Source of the DNA: Pseudoxanthomonas sp. SE1
Lineage (GTDB): Bacteria; Pseudomonadota; Gammaproteobacteria; Xanthomonadales; Xanthomonadaceae
Reading direction: 5' to 3'
NCBI RefSeq assembly: GCF_029542205.1
Contig: NZ_CP113783.1
Coordinates: 2,843,001 to 2,907,000, forward strand
Length of the DNA stretch: 64,000 bases
Shown here: positions 1 through 8,334 of the stretch, piece by piece
How the letters are laid out: every line of letters begins with the position of its first letter
Numbering within the stretch: the stretch's first letter is position 1
The notes under the pieces: model-generated
Seen by the model: only the letters and a program-made list of their open reading frames with translations
The model's database searches: none
What the model was told of the DNA's origin: nothing
Program-made: the position numbers and the translations under genes

Positions 1-796
1 CCAGTTCCGTATAGCATGCGGGCATAGGAACCGAGCATTGAGTTATGGGCTTCTTCAAAGTCAGCGTGTAAGGAGATGCAACCCTAGCAAGCCAGTCGAA
101 TCGGTACTTTATTCCCTTAGGTGAAGTGACAACAAATCCTTCACCGGCAATCCCATTGGCCGTCGAACCAACGCAAGAAACAACGTAATTCTTCGCAGTT
201 GTCCAATAGTACGGACCGCCCTCTGACGGTCGATTACTATTTCCCGGGGCAATAACAACCAAGCGCTGACTACCTATGCCTGGAATGTACAAGTCATTTC
301 CGGTCCAATATTCAGCACTCGAGAACGCACCAACCCCGCTGCTTGTACCGTATGTGACAGGCGGGGTTGCTTTCATGTGGTCGGAGGTGTCGACCGAGCA
401 GCGTCGATTGGGGTCGCCAGGCATAGACGATTTCCAACCTGTGCTAGTTGGAAAGATGCCCGAGATCCGCGGAATGTCGGGATACCAATCGCCCAGAATC
501 CCGCTTCTTATAAGAGACTCAGGCGAATATGCGCGAGCGAACCTAACCGGCAACTCATTGTTTCCTGGAAGGGAAATATCTTCCTGTACAAAGGTAGTCC
601 GTCCAGTGTAGAGATCAACACTGTCGCCGAAGACGTTTGGACCAAGAGCGGCAATCTGCGATCCGGCTTTAACTTTCTCGGAATAACTATCCCATACATT
701 GACTTGAGCAATGGCTTCGTCATACATCAGAAAACCGCAAAGCAGGATGAATACGCTAAACCATGTTTTTTGACTTGCAATGACTATAAACTTCAT
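1..796 (-). CDS. Secreted RHS/YD-repeat protein, N-terminal part (runs off left edge)
   Basis: This reading frame is open from an ATG at 796 to the window edge (about 265 codons). It begins with a Sec signal peptide: a basic start, a hydrophobic stretch at residues 12-23, and a likely cut after AIA at residue 30. The next part contains DSVDLYTGRTTF and DISLPGNNELPVRFARAYS, the N-terminal pattern I associate with xanthomonad RHS repeat proteins; the YD repeats and toxin tip would lie outside the window. An AAGGGA ribosome site sits 6 nt upstream of the ATG. It occupies the same place, beside repeat R1, as the RHS gene at 26319-30476, which suggests RHS genes are a fixed part of this element type. 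It is probably a contact-dependent effector; the tip is not visible. Confidence 0.85.
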   Translation of the reverse strand, partial: MKFIVIASQKTWFSVFILLCGFLMYDEAIAQVNVWDSYSEKVKAGSQIAALGPNVFGDSVDLYTGRTTFVQEDISLPGNNELPVRFARAYSPESLIRSGILGDWYPDIPRISGIFPTSTGWKSSMPGDPNRRCSVDTSDHMKATPPVTYGTSSGVGAFSSAEYWTGNDLYIPGIGSQRLVVIAPGNSNRPSEGGPYYWTTAKNYVVSCVGSTANGIAGEGFVVTSPKGIKYRFDWLARVASPYTLTLKKPITQCSVPMPACYTEL

Positions 797-1237
797 TTGA
801 ATCCCTTCTGTAAACAGGAATATCCGTTCGGTTACATACTTAGTTGTATTCGTGAGCAACGAATTACCTGATTATTACGACATTGATCCAACATATTTCA
901 CAGCGCATTTCCTACATCCATTCCAAGCCGATCAAGCAGTCGCGCGCAACTTTGGCATGCGCTAGCTCAGTCTGGGGCTTGGCTGATTCGGGTGCAGCGC
1001 TAGCTGTAAGGGTGGTCAAGTGCCAGCCATTGGCCGTACCCCGGACGGCAGATGGTTATTGCAACATTTCCCCGCGCTCACACAGCATGACTCCGCGCCA
1101 CCTTCATTCGTCTGAGCCTTCGCTTCCTGGCCTTCCGCGATCCGAAGCTTCATCTTCGAACAGCCAATTCAGCTCATTGCAGTCCAAACCTATTCGCTTA
1201 CCTATTGTCCCCCTTCTGGTAAAACTACACCCAAGAA

Positions 1238-1527
1238 ATCCGTCTTGGAAAGTCGGGAGTGCAGGTAAGCGTATGTAGGTCACTGCTCGCGTCACAGTGC
1301 GGGATGCCTGTATGGAGTGCATCCGCCCGATGCCCCACTTCGGCGCGCTCGGGGCTGCGTTTCCAACGCCGTTCTAGGACTTCCAATGCTCCCAGCGAAC
1401 GCCGCAACCCCTATTCGTACATTGCGTTTAACGACTAGCTGACGAACCCCTTGTCGCTACACGCATTTACCAAACCCTGAACGCACTTGACGCCCGTCAC
1501 ATTCGGGCGGAGGATCGGCTTGGGCGC
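1238..1527. repeat. Spacer repeat R1, copy 1
   Basis: About 290 bp closely match 30568-30858. Both lie upstream of an RHS gene and just before cargo slot 1. The middle begins with the head TGTATGGAGTGCATCC, followed by a GCCCC (1332-1336) / GGGGC (1351-1355) stem. That head also begins R2 and the copy at 39125, but after GTTCTAGGACTTCCA the R1 sequence differs from R2. No convincing ORF crosses both copies. The rest of 797-1566 shows nothing I can support as a gene. Confidence 0.85.
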
Positions 1528-1566
1528 CGACAGGGGTGAACGCGCCGCATTCGTTAGGGGCCAGAA

Positions 1567-1773
1567 ATGCGAATTCGGTATCGCAAGCCAAGCTTGAAGA
1601 CTCTCTTGGGCGCGACAGCCGTCAAGAAGAAGCTTAAGCGCGACCTCGGGGTCTATCAGGTCACGCGCGTGCTGAATGCACCCAAGAACGCGAAGCGCCG
1701 GACGAAGCGAGCGATGGGGCTTGAGTCTTCGGCTGCGAAGCTTTTCCGCTTTATCGCGAAGCTATTCAAGTGA
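1567..1773 (+). CDS. Small, very basic protein (68 aa), unknown function
   Basis: A 68-residue protein rich in Lys and Arg (KKKLKRDL, AKRRTKRAM), with no cysteines and no membrane segment. It opens the run of small plus-strand genes that fills cargo slot 1 of the first element, 40 bp after R1. The composition suggests a nucleic-acid-binding or DNA-compacting role, but I do not recognise a family. The downstream gene is also basic and low in complexity and begins 37 bp later, so they may be co-transcribed. The small size leaves some doubt that it is real. Confidence 0.5.
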   Translation: MRIRYRKPSLKTLLGATAVKKKLKRDLGVYQVTRVLNAPKNAKRRTKRAMGLESSAAKLFRFIAKLFK

Positions 1774-1810
1774 CGCTTCCCGACCACCTTGAATATTCCC
1801 CGGAGGATTT

Positions 1811-2059
1811 ATGGCTAAGAACGAGAAGACTTCGACCCATATCGCTTCGAAAGCGTCTGCAGTTCTTCGCAGCCCGAACTCAAGCAAGGCTGCGAAGTCT
1901 ATTGCAGGCAGTGCTTTGGCACAGGCCGGCACCGGCAAGACGACATCCCCCAAGATCGCAACCAAAGCATCAAAAGCACTGGATAGCAATCAAACCGGTA
2001 GGGCAAATAAGGCAATCGCTGGAAGTGTGCTCACGCAGAAGCCAGGGAAGCGTCGATAA
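1811..2059 (+). CDS. Histone-H1-like Ala/Lys/Ser-rich repeat protein (82 aa)
   Basis: The protein consists of two imperfect copies of a ~35-residue unit: IASKASAVLRSPNSS with AKSIAGSALAQ (about residues 11-38), then IATKASKALDSNQT with NKAIAGSVLTQ (about 48-76). The composition (Ala, Ser, Lys, Thr) resembles histone-H1-like bacterial proteins, so DNA binding is plausible but unproven. A GGAGG sequence at 1801-1805 lies 6 nt before the ATG at 1811. The internal duplication supports a real gene. It is part of the small-gene run in slot 1. Confidence 0.6.
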   Translation: MAKNEKTSTHIASKASAVLRSPNSSKAAKSIAGSALAQAGTGKTTSPKIATKASKALDSNQTGRANKAIAGSVLTQKPGKRR

Positions 2060-2085
2060 GCAACGACGAAAAGGAGGAACTACGC

Positions 2086-2286
2086 ATGGACATGATTCAT
2101 GTGAATTCATCGGCCATATCAGCAATTGGCTACGACCAGCGGACGATGCGGATGCGCATTCGCTTCATACAGGGGGATGCATATGACTTCTGCGGGGTTC
2201 CGGCACACATTTTCCAGGGCCTGCTGAACGCCAGATCCAAAGGCACCTACTACAACGACCATATCCGCGACAGGTACCAATGCTAA
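2086..2286 (+). CDS. KTSC domain protein (66 aa)
   Basis: The whole protein matches the KTSC domain: an N-terminal SSAISAIGYDQ segment, then a strand and turn with FIQGDAYDFCGVP, and the closing RSKGTYYNDHIRDRY that resembles the family's A-x-SKG-x-YFN signature. KTSC proteins are short, common in mobile DNA and sometimes fused to nucleases; their activity is not established. It has a good AAGGAGG ribosome site at 2070-2076 and lies 26 bp after the preceding gene. I am confident of the family but not of any function. Confidence 0.8.
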   Translation: MDMIHVNSSAISAIGYDQRTMRMRIRFIQGDAYDFCGVPAHIFQGLLNARSKGTYYNDHIRDRYQC

Positions 2287-2302
2287 TCCGCTCTTAGGTA
2301 CC

Positions 2303-2824
2303 ATGAACATGCGCGCGAGATCGAAGGGGACTACAGGATTCTGGATAATCGGGGGCTTCGTCCTGCTTGTCGCAATGTGCCGGGCCAGCAAGGATGACCA
2401 CCGCAAGCAGGACACTACTCCCGCTACCCCAGTAGCAACCTCGTCGCAACTCGTGCAAGCGCCAATAGCCGAGCCGGCTGAGCCAATGTACGTTGCGACG
2501 AGTTCGCTCAACCAGCGTTCTTCGCCCAATGGGTCCGTAGTGGACAAGTCGACTGGTGGCGATACGGTGCACGTATACGAACACAGGAATGGTTGGGCAA
2601 GGATCACTCCGACGGGATCACCAGAACGCTGGGTGTCCTCGAAGCTGCTTTGCTCGGGGGCTGGCTGCTATACGCCACAGCCGAGACCGCGGACCAACTA
2701 CCAGCCAGCCCGATCCAATTACTCGGATAGCAATTGCCCCTGTTCGGGCAACCTAGTGTGCATCGGACCTCGTGGCGGACGCTACTGCATCACCTCAGGC
2801 GGACGGAAGCGATATGGCGTTTAG
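2303..2824 (+). CDS. Membrane-anchored SH3-domain protein with Cys-rich tail (173 aa)
   Basis: An N-terminal hydrophobic segment (about residues 12-26) anchors or exports the protein. A linker rich in Thr, Pro and Ala leads to a bacterial SH3 domain at about residues 60-118 (SSLNQRSSPNGSVVDK, TVHVYEHRNGWARI, WVSSKLL). The C-terminus holds several cysteines and a GPRGGRYCI motif followed by KRYGV, a small domain often found at the ends of secreted bacterial proteins. The likely location is the cell envelope; ligand unknown. It lies 16 bp after the KTSC gene in the same direction. Confidence 0.75.
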   Translation: MNMRARSKGTTGFWIIGGFVLLVAMCRASKDDHRKQDTTPATPVATSSQLVQAPIAEPAEPMYVATSSLNQRSSPNGSVVDKSTGGDTVHVYEHRNGWARITPTGSPERWVSSKLLCSGAGCYTPQPRPRTNYQPARSNYSDSNCPCSGNLVCIGPRGGRYCITSGGRKRYGV

Positions 2825-2844
2825 TCTGACAATCGGTAGAACGC

Positions 2845-3261
2845 ATGAACCTTGAAACATCCAACACCCTCATTGGAATCGCCAGCTTCGCGTTAGGCGT
2901 CTTCGCTGTTTTCGGCCGTTTGAAACTTCTCACTCGGCGCGCCCTCAGCGCTGGTGCGACGCAAGCCAAGATATGGCTTAAGAGAAGGCAAGACGAGACT
3001 CAATTATATGCAGAATTTCCAAGTGCCTTTTTGGCCTATTGCGTTCGAAGACTGGTAATGGCTCTCATGCTTCTATTCCTACTCCCCTCGCTCTCCATCC
3101 TAATCAAGTCGGTTACAGCGACGCTTCAACCTCGGGCGGCCTCCGTTCTTTCATCGATCCCTCCATCGATATGCGGCATTCTTTTCGGGCTTGTCATATC
3201 TCGCCCTGACGACGTACTGCAGCATCTAAGGAAAGCGCATCCCAGCACTTCAGCATCTTGA
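2845..3261 (+). CDS. Small membrane protein, unknown function (138 aa)
   Basis: Three hydrophobic segments are visible: residues about 12-26, 71-90 (VMALMLLFLLPSLSILI) and about 105-123. A basic, charged stretch (KIWLKRRQDETQLYAEFP) lies between the first and second. It starts 20 bp after the SH3 gene and its end lies just before the next gene's likely ATG at 3273, so the run appears to be one operon. I do not recognise the family. Confidence 0.65.
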   Translation: MNLETSNTLIGIASFALGVFAVFGRLKLLTRRALSAGATQAKIWLKRRQDETQLYAEFPSAFLAYCVRRLVMALMLLFLLPSLSILIKSVTATLQPRAASVLSSIPPSICGILFGLVISRPDDVLQHLRKAHPSTSAS

Positions 3262-3272
3262 GTTTAGAAAAA

Positions 3273-4193
3273 ATGACAGAGCAAAGAATAAAGTTCGCTC
3301 TCTATCACCCGACGTGGGAGGTCGAGGGAGGTAATAGGCAACAGCTCGCCGAGTCGGGCGAGCCGATCATCCCAGCTGATGCGACCATTGACATGGAAGG
3401 AAGACTTTTCTGCCCTGAGTGCTTCACCCATGTAAGTCGGTCTCCGAAGGAACGACAAAGGTTCAGGAACGGCAGGAAGGCCTGTTTCGTTCATTGGCCA
3501 AGATACAGCGATGTGCCATGCAAGCTTCGCTCAACCAAGCCAGTGGGAATGCGCTTCGATACCGAGGAAGCTGCCGCAGAGGCACTCGACAGGGAAGATC
3601 TGGTTCTGATTAACCAATTTATGAGGGACCACCCTACATCGCCAGAATCGGTCGGCATGTATCAACAGACACCTGTTGAGGACATAGCAGGCCCTGTTTC
3701 TGAGGTGCCTATAGCACGACATCGAGGACAAACATTCAGGCTGCCCACTCGGATCTCGTCTATCCAGATGCTATGTCGAAGACTCGATACGAATCTGCAT
3801 CGCTACTTCATTCTTCCAGGCCACACGAATCCCCAACCACTGTATGACCTGTTGCATCCGGTTACCAGCATCAGTGATGTGGACGAAGTACCTAAGCTCT
3901 ACTTCGGAAAGATACAAAGGAGCTTCATTCCGAGTCCGAACCCTCAGCCGTATCACCTCCGTATGACTCGACTCTACTCCGGACCAGATATCGCCGACTT
4001 TTTCCTAAAGCAGAACCATGTAGAACAAGAGTCGAGAGGCATTGATGAGAGCAAGATCGATCACTACGTGATCTTTTGGTCGCGCATCACTCCAAACGGG
4101 ATCGGCTTGTGTGCAGAGCATCTCGGCTGGGGTGAGTATGCTTTGGTCCCAGAACGCTACACGCGCCTTCTTGACGAGCTAAGCGAGTCTTAG
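3273..4193 (+). CDS. Unknown protein with N-terminal zinc-type Cys/His cluster (306 aa)
   Basis: The reading frame opens at a TTG at 3258; I prefer the ATG at 3273. Near residue 48 the sequence CPECFTHVSRSP followed by KACFVHWPRYSDVPC supplies four cysteines and two histidines spaced as in a zinc ribbon. This resembles the N-terminal part of CoiA-type or other DNA-associated proteins, though I see no nuclease motif. The rest looks globular with aromatic-rich strands. It ends seven bases before repeat R2 (4200). It is the largest cargo gene of slot 1 in this element, where the second element has AIPR, so a defence role is possible but is only inferred from position. Confidence 0.65.
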   Translation: MTEQRIKFALYHPTWEVEGGNRQQLAESGEPIIPADATIDMEGRLFCPECFTHVSRSPKERQRFRNGRKACFVHWPRYSDVPCKLRSTKPVGMRFDTEEAAAEALDREDLVLINQFMRDHPTSPESVGMYQQTPVEDIAGPVSEVPIARHRGQTFRLPTRISSIQMLCRRLDTNLHRYFILPGHTNPQPLYDLLHPVTSISDVDEVPKLYFGKIQRSFIPSPNPQPYHLRMTRLYSGPDIADFFLKQNHVEQESRGIDESKIDHYVIFWSRITPNGIGLCAEHLGWGEYALVPERYTRLLDELSES

Positions 4194-4199
4194 TTTCTC

Positions 4200-4821
4200 C
4201 CTGTATGGAGTGCATCCGCCCCACCCTCCACTTTGGCTCACTCGGGGCGGCAGTCCCGGCACCGCTCTAAGACTTCCATGTCCCGAAACGCGGATCACCC
4301 GCATTGGGGTCAGTCAGGGGAGCGGCGCAGGCTCCCGGAGACACTTGGCTAGTCTTCGGACGTCCGAACGATGCTGTAACCATCTTTGGCGTACATGCCC
4401 TCAGTCTCGCCGTCAGGTGAGCACATCCGAACCGAGTAGTTCTTGCCAAACACGTACCGATAGACGTCTTCCACGTCGTCCAGCTGCACTTGGTTCTCCA
4501 CCTTGTTTGCCCCTGCTTGACCAATGGCTACACGGTAGGTCACCCGCCCCGTCTTGTTGTCGCGAAGCTTGTAGGGGTAAAGGCGTTCCCCGGAACTGTG
4601 CTCAAACCAGAATCGTCGGCTAATGCGCTCGTCTAGGGCTGTTGGCATCGTGGTACTGTAATGAGGATCATCCTTGTCGGAATGATACGGCAGAGCGGCG
4701 CATCTGCGATGCGTCGCCCCTTTGGCTGGGTCCGACGCTGATCCCCTTGCGGATCAAGCACTACCGGACCAACCCAGCGCCCCTGCCCGTCTCGGGCGAC
4801 GTCCCTTAAGCCGGGACCGAC
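4200..4821. repeat. Spacer repeat R2, copy 1, interrupted by a small gene cassette
   Basis: Sequence 4200-4329 and 4693-4821 together match the continuous 32938-33184. Between them lie ~363 bp carrying a gene on the minus strand (4349-4648). GAGCGGCGCA is present at both edges of the insert (4320-4329 and 4693-4702) but only once in the other copy (33057-33066). The head CTGTATGGAGTGCATCC is shared with R1 and 39125. A CGCCCC (4217-4222) / GGGGCG (4244-4249) stem follows it. Confidence 0.85.
4349..4648 (-). CDS. Small unknown protein in an inserted cassette (99 aa)
   Basis: A 99-residue soluble protein without a signal peptide or membrane segment. It has a charged, aromatic-rich sequence (RRFWFEHSSGERLYPYKL; VYRYVFGKNYSVRM). 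It is alone between two GAGCGGCGCA direct repeats within R2, which are absent as a pair from the other R2 copy, so the gene came in as a unit. I do not recognise the family. The ~20 bp between the left repeat and its stop codon leave no room for another gene. Confidence 0.65.
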   Translation of the reverse strand: MPTALDERISRRFWFEHSSGERLYPYKLRDNKTGRVTYRVAIGQAGANKVENQVQLDDVEDVYRYVFGKNYSVRMCSPDGETEGMYAKDGYSIVRTSED

Positions 4822-4937
4822 TTATCTCCATAGCTGCGAGGGACGCTACCTGGCTGGCTCCCAGGTCAACCGCTAGGCTGACAGCACAGAAGCGTCGGAG
4901 ACGCACCAGGCGTCATTGAGGGCGCCTGGTGCACAGC

Positions 4938-5912
4938 CTACTTCTTCGCCTTTGCCACCGTAGCAATGGACTTTCCTTCGTAGCTGCAATAGTGGTCCCG
5001 AGCTGCATCTCTCAATGACACGACACCCGCCTTGTCGATCTCCAGCAGCCCGCAGTCGTAGAGCGCATGCAGATCCTTCCGTAGCAGAAGACCGTCGCCG
5101 GCCTTGTTGTGGCCCTTGCGCCAGTCCCTGCCTTTGATATGAGCCGCGTCTAGAGCGCGTCCAATGCTGCAACCACTGACGGCGCACATGCCGTTGCTCG
5201 CGAGATAGACCCGCTTCCGGAAAGCCGCTTGCTCGGGGCGCACAGCCTGCCTAGCGAACTTGCTCGCACGCTGCTCCAGCGAGTTCCCAGCTGGCTCAAG
5301 GTCAGTCATCGACGTATCCGGGTTTCGACGCCAGTACTGATATAGCCGTTGTCGCTCAGCCTCGTCGTCAACTACCCCAAACTCTCTTTCAAGGCCGGCA
5401 GAACAACGTCCAGTGGCCGCATTGACCACTAGCGCCGTAAGAATCGGCTCACCCCTGTGATGCGCCTCGTGCCCGAGTGCGCCCAATGCCGTGCGAAGAT
5501 TGAACCGATCCAGGGAGAAAGCAGCCATCAGAGCACCATACGTCGCGGTGTCGGCTTTACGCGCAACTTCGATCAGCCAATGCCGCATCGCTGGAAGCTT
5601 CGCGTGATATGGGGCCATGCCATCCGGCTCAAGCAGTCTACGTAGCTTCGGGGTGACCCGAGGCCCCACGTTGGCAAGAGGGGCAAGTCCCTTCAGCCAC
5701 GCCTGCCCCATATCCGATAGCACAGCGGAGATGTTCTGCATCCGTCGCTCGAACGCACCGGCATCACGCCCGAACCTGGCCCCCAAGTCCCTGTAGATCT
5801 TGCTCTTGTTGTACGCGATTCCCGATGCATCAAGCTCCTGCATCTTTCGATAAGCAAGGACGGCTGCAGCAAGCTCACGGTCGTTCCAGCTAGTTCCCTC
5901 TTCCGCCATCAC
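4938..5912 (-). CDS. HNH endonuclease-domain protein (324 aa)
   Basis: The C-terminal quarter holds an HNH fold: CAVSGCSIGRALDAAHI, then GHNKAGDGLLLRKDLHALYD, giving the His-Asn-His set and two nearby cysteines, followed by GLLEID. This arrangement matches HNH_2-type nucleases. The N-terminal ~210 residues are helical and unrecognised and may give target choice. It starts at a double ATG. It lies in slot 2, between R2 and R3, on the minus strand, exactly where the second element has an Mrr-like nuclease, which suggests a restriction or anti-competitor role. The substrate is not known. Confidence 0.8.
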   Translation of the reverse strand: MMAEEGTSWNDRELAAAVLAYRKMQELDASGIAYNKSKIYRDLGARFGRDAGAFERRMQNISAVLSDMGQAWLKGLAPLANVGPRVTPKLRRLLEPDGMAPYHAKLPAMRHWLIEVARKADTATYGALMAAFSLDRFNLRTALGALGHEAHHRGEPILTALVVNAATGRCSAGLEREFGVVDDEAERQRLYQYWRRNPDTSMTDLEPAGNSLEQRASKFARQAVRPEQAAFRKRVYLASNGMCAVSGCSIGRALDAAHIKGRDWRKGHNKAGDGLLLRKDLHALYDCGLLEIDKAGVVSLRDAARDHYCSYEGKSIATVAKAKK

Positions 5913-6016
5913 TTACCCCTCCAAGTGGACCCGAGAACGATACCGGGGGAACTACCTGTCGTCACCCGTAGCCCCGACGTCTCAAGCCGTGGGATCGCCA
6001 TCTCTACCATCGCTTC

Positions 6017-6388
6017 ATGGACGACGCCCCCATGCAGTGGACTCATCTGGAACGCTACGACCAGCACTGGCTGAAGATCGATGGTCGGGAAGTTGCCCTG
6101 ATTTCCAAGCGTGTCCCCGGTGACTGGCTGGTGCACGTGAATCGACACCGAGAGTGGCAGCCGGGGATGCGCTGTTGTGGTGTTTCCCCGACGGTGCCTC
6201 ATGGCAAAAAGATGGCCGAACGATGGGCCCTGGTGAACGTGAACCGCTTGCGGGCCGAGATCGCAGCCTTACCCCGTAAGGCAGGGCTGCCTACGCTGCC
6301 AGTGGGTGAACCGAGGGTGTGGGTTCCGGAGCCACCCGAACCACCCAAGCCGCCCGGGAAGCCAAGGCGCCGAAAACGTCGCCGGTAG
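6017..6388 (+). CDS. Unknown protein with Pro/Arg-rich tail (123 aa)
   Basis: Residues 1-80 look globular (WTHLERYDQHWLKIDG; VPGDWLVHVNRHREWQ). The last 30 residues are a proline-rich linker (PEPPEPPKPPGKP) ending in a cluster of arginines and lysines, a common form for DNA- or RNA-contacting tails. It stands divergent from the HNH gene with 104 bp between their starts, and its end is 40 bp before R3. I do not recognise a family; it could be a small regulator of the slot, but this is a guess. Confidence 0.6.
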   Translation: MDDAPMQWTHLERYDQHWLKIDGREVALISKRVPGDWLVHVNRHREWQPGMRCCGVSPTVPHGKKMAERWALVNVNRLRAEIAALPRKAGLPTLPVGEPRVWVPEPPEPPKPPGKPRRRKRRR

Positions 6389-6428
6389 GATTCAGGACGT
6401 GACTGGCAATGCCGTTGGTGTAAGGCAG

Positions 6429-6702
6429 AACATGGGCTGACACTTCATACAAGCAGGCGTGGCCTTGGTAGGTCGAGCACGGCAGGCACGAGCACATCCG
6501 ACCGACTCGCCGAATATTGGGGAGGAACGGCTCCCGGCATGGAGTTTCGTTGCGTTACGGATGGAGTTCCGTCGTTGCCGGCAACATCAAGGCAGCTCCG
6601 GGCACTTCATACCTAAAACGCAACAGGAAGCCTTCTGGAGCCGTCGCGGTTCTGGGGCGACACAACTTCATCAAAAATACCGGAACGCCTCAGGGTGCTT
6701 CC
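6429..6702. repeat. Spacer repeat R3, copy 1
   Basis: About 274 bp match 34102-34375 (start AACATGGGCTGACACTTC, end GGAACGCCTCAGGGTGCTTCC). A frame in it (6517-6765, 82 codons) stays open through both copies where they align, with a few substitutions, but the second copy runs on into integrase DNA, so it may not be a gene. In this element R3 is followed by structured DNA and replication-like genes; in the second by a broken integrase. Confidence 0.8.
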
Positions 6703-6810
6703 GGAGCGGCTTGGGAGGCATTCCGGAAGTGTCTGGGCGACTCAGGTGGATGCTGCAGTCGCTAACCTCTCGGAGATAGCAAGCCTGCGTGCCCCGAAGG
6801 GGCGCGCAAC

Positions 6811-6866
6811 GCATATCCCGAAGGTGGCAAGGGGCCGCAGGCCCCGATGACACCGAAGGGATATGC
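6811..6866. other. Nested inverted repeats (possible origin or structured RNA)
   Basis: Three stems nest inside one another: GCATATCCC (6811-6819) with GGGATATGC (6858-6866), GGTG (6823-6826) with CACC (6851-6854), and GGGGCC (6831-6836) with GGCCCC (6840-6845) around a GCA loop. The whole folds as a single long arm of 56 bp. No gene uses it. Together with the 17-bp repeat just downstream it suggests an origin, transfer site or regulatory RNA. Confidence 0.55.
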
Positions 6867-6882
6867 TGGTGCAACAACTTCA

Positions 6883-6953
6883 GATGTCACGATCTCTATA
6901 GCTTCTAAAGAAGCTATTAATAACTACTAAAAAAGAATAGAGATCGTGACATC
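6883..6953. other. 17-bp perfect inverted repeat with AT-rich centre
   Basis: GATGTCACGATCTCTAT (6883-6899) is mirrored by ATAGAGATCGTGACATC (6937-6953). The 37 bp between are AT-rich and contain AGCTTCTAAAGAAGCT (6900-6915), a second palindrome. It lies 7 bp past the stop codon of the minus-strand gene at 6960, so it could be its terminator, but the length, the perfect symmetry and the AT-rich core also fit a replication or processing site. Confidence 0.6.
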
Positions 6954-6959
6954 CCAACC

Positions 6960-8213
6960 CTACGGCTTCGGCCTCCGGTCTTCATTTGAAGACATCTCGG
7001 ATTCAACCTCGACGGCGTGGCCAGCACCTTCCGATCCGGCCACCTTCCGATCCAGCCTTTCGCGCTCGCGCTGCCTTTGCTTCCGCAGTGTCGCTGCATT
7101 GGTGGTGGCTGCTTTCACGGGATCGATGGATCCATACTCGGCGAGGATTATAGCGTCCACCTGTGCCTGGAATACCTGGCACTCAACCCGTACCGGACAT
7201 GTCGGGCAGTCTGTCGCAGTGGGCTCGTGCATACCGAAGCAGCCCGGCTTTGGTCGCTGCGCTTCCGTTGGCGGAACGGACAGCTCCCTCATCCGATGTG
7301 GGGTGTAATCCTGCACGCGATCCACCGCCTCGTCCCCGAATTGCTGTCGTGCTGCCCCCTCCGTGATGATTCGGCTGCTCTTCAACATCATGCTCAATTT
7401 GAAGAAGTCGGGGAACATCTTGGCTTTCAAGCGCAGGTCGTCATGCGCGGCTCGCTGGATGGGATCACCCCGGTAGTTCTCTACAAGGAACATTGGATCG
7501 AGGACTGCCGGGTCGTACTCGCGTAAGGCTGAGTTCCCGCCTTGCGTCTCGAATTCCTTAGCGATGTGCTCAATGATCTTCTTGCCATGCCAAAGCTGCC
7601 CCGGCTTCGGACAACGCCTATAGCCGGTCTTAAAGCGGTAATCAAATGCCGTCCGGATGTAGAAGTTGTATGGCATGCCGAGCGAATCTGCATGCCGCCT
7701 TGCGCGCCATAGGGCGATGATGTCGCTGTCAGGCCATAGCGATAAGGCTTCACGGGATGGCGCCGGAATGGACTTGCCAAAGTAGCGATCCTCATACTCA
7801 CGGAACACTTGGTCGAACTTCTTCGCGAAGTTCTCGGTCCGCCTCCATGGGCTTTGATAGCGATACGGCACAAACGCCCGCCCAAGCAAATCGGGCTCTT
7901 CAAGAAATCGCTCCGCTGGGATGATGGAGCGCGATATCGTGAGCTCGGCTTTCGCAATTGAAGAATTGTCGCCGCTCGAACGTGCGGCATCCAGCACTGC
8001 TTGTTTATCGACATGTCGGTCATTCAAGTAGAACTTGCGCTTGGGTCCGGGCGTCTTCAATGCGACTTCGGCCGGATAGCCCTTTTCGCGATTCTTGGCA
8101 CGCCTTGCCTTCTCGGACTTGGATAGCGTCTTCTTGGGCTTGCTACGCCCGCTCCATGTTGCTTTGTGTGATTTATTGCCTTTCTGATCGTGGTCGTTTG
8201 CATCTTCGGACAT
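6960..8213 (-). CDS. Unknown element protein with C-terminal Cys cluster (417 aa)
   Basis: The start chosen is the ATG at 8213, because a GGAGGG (8221-8226) lies 7 nt upstream; an in-frame ATG at 8228 is less likely. The first ~60 residues are highly basic. A central stretch holds LWRARRHADSLGMPYNFYI, whose DSLGMPYNFYI part recurs in the next gene as DSIGMPYQEYI. Near the end is a cluster GCFG...DCPTCPVRVECQVFQ that could bind zinc or an iron-sulfur cluster. No polymerase, helicase or recombinase motif is visible. Its place beside a structured, AT-rich site suggests replication, transfer or excision control. The family is not known to me. Confidence 0.65.
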   Translation of the reverse strand: MSEDANDHDQKGNKSHKATWSGRSKPKKTLSKSEKARRAKNREKGYPAEVALKTPGPKRKFYLNDRHVDKQAVLDAARSSGDNSSIAKAELTISRSIIPAERFLEEPDLLGRAFVPYRYQSPWRRTENFAKKFDQVFREYEDRYFGKSIPAPSREALSLWPDSDIIALWRARRHADSLGMPYNFYIRTAFDYRFKTGYRRCPKPGQLWHGKKIIEHIAKEFETQGGNSALREYDPAVLDPMFLVENYRGDPIQRAAHDDLRLKAKMFPDFFKLSMMLKSSRIITEGAARQQFGDEAVDRVQDYTPHRMRELSVPPTEAQRPKPGCFGMHEPTATDCPTCPVRVECQVFQAQVDAIILAEYGSIDPVKAATTNAATLRKQRQRERERLDRKVAGSEGAGHAVEVESEMSSNEDRRPKP

Positions 8214-8334
8214 GGCTTCGCCCTCCACCCAGCGTCTGGGTGCTATGCGATCAATGGTGGGAGCAGAGCTGGTAGGCGCCTACCAGTCGCTGCGAAAGTG
8301 ATTCGCGCGGATCTCTTGGATCAAAAGGCGCCTT

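Noticed and set aside
1430..1560. Possible integron attC site (GTTTAAC ... GTTAGGG)
   Set aside because: The second core does not fit GTTRRRY, no integron integrase is present, and the small genes after it are not each followed by such a site.
6517..6765. 82-aa ORF in repeat R3
   Set aside because: The frame is open in both R3 copies but runs into integrase DNA in the second, has no ribosome site and matches no family; kept only as a note under R3.
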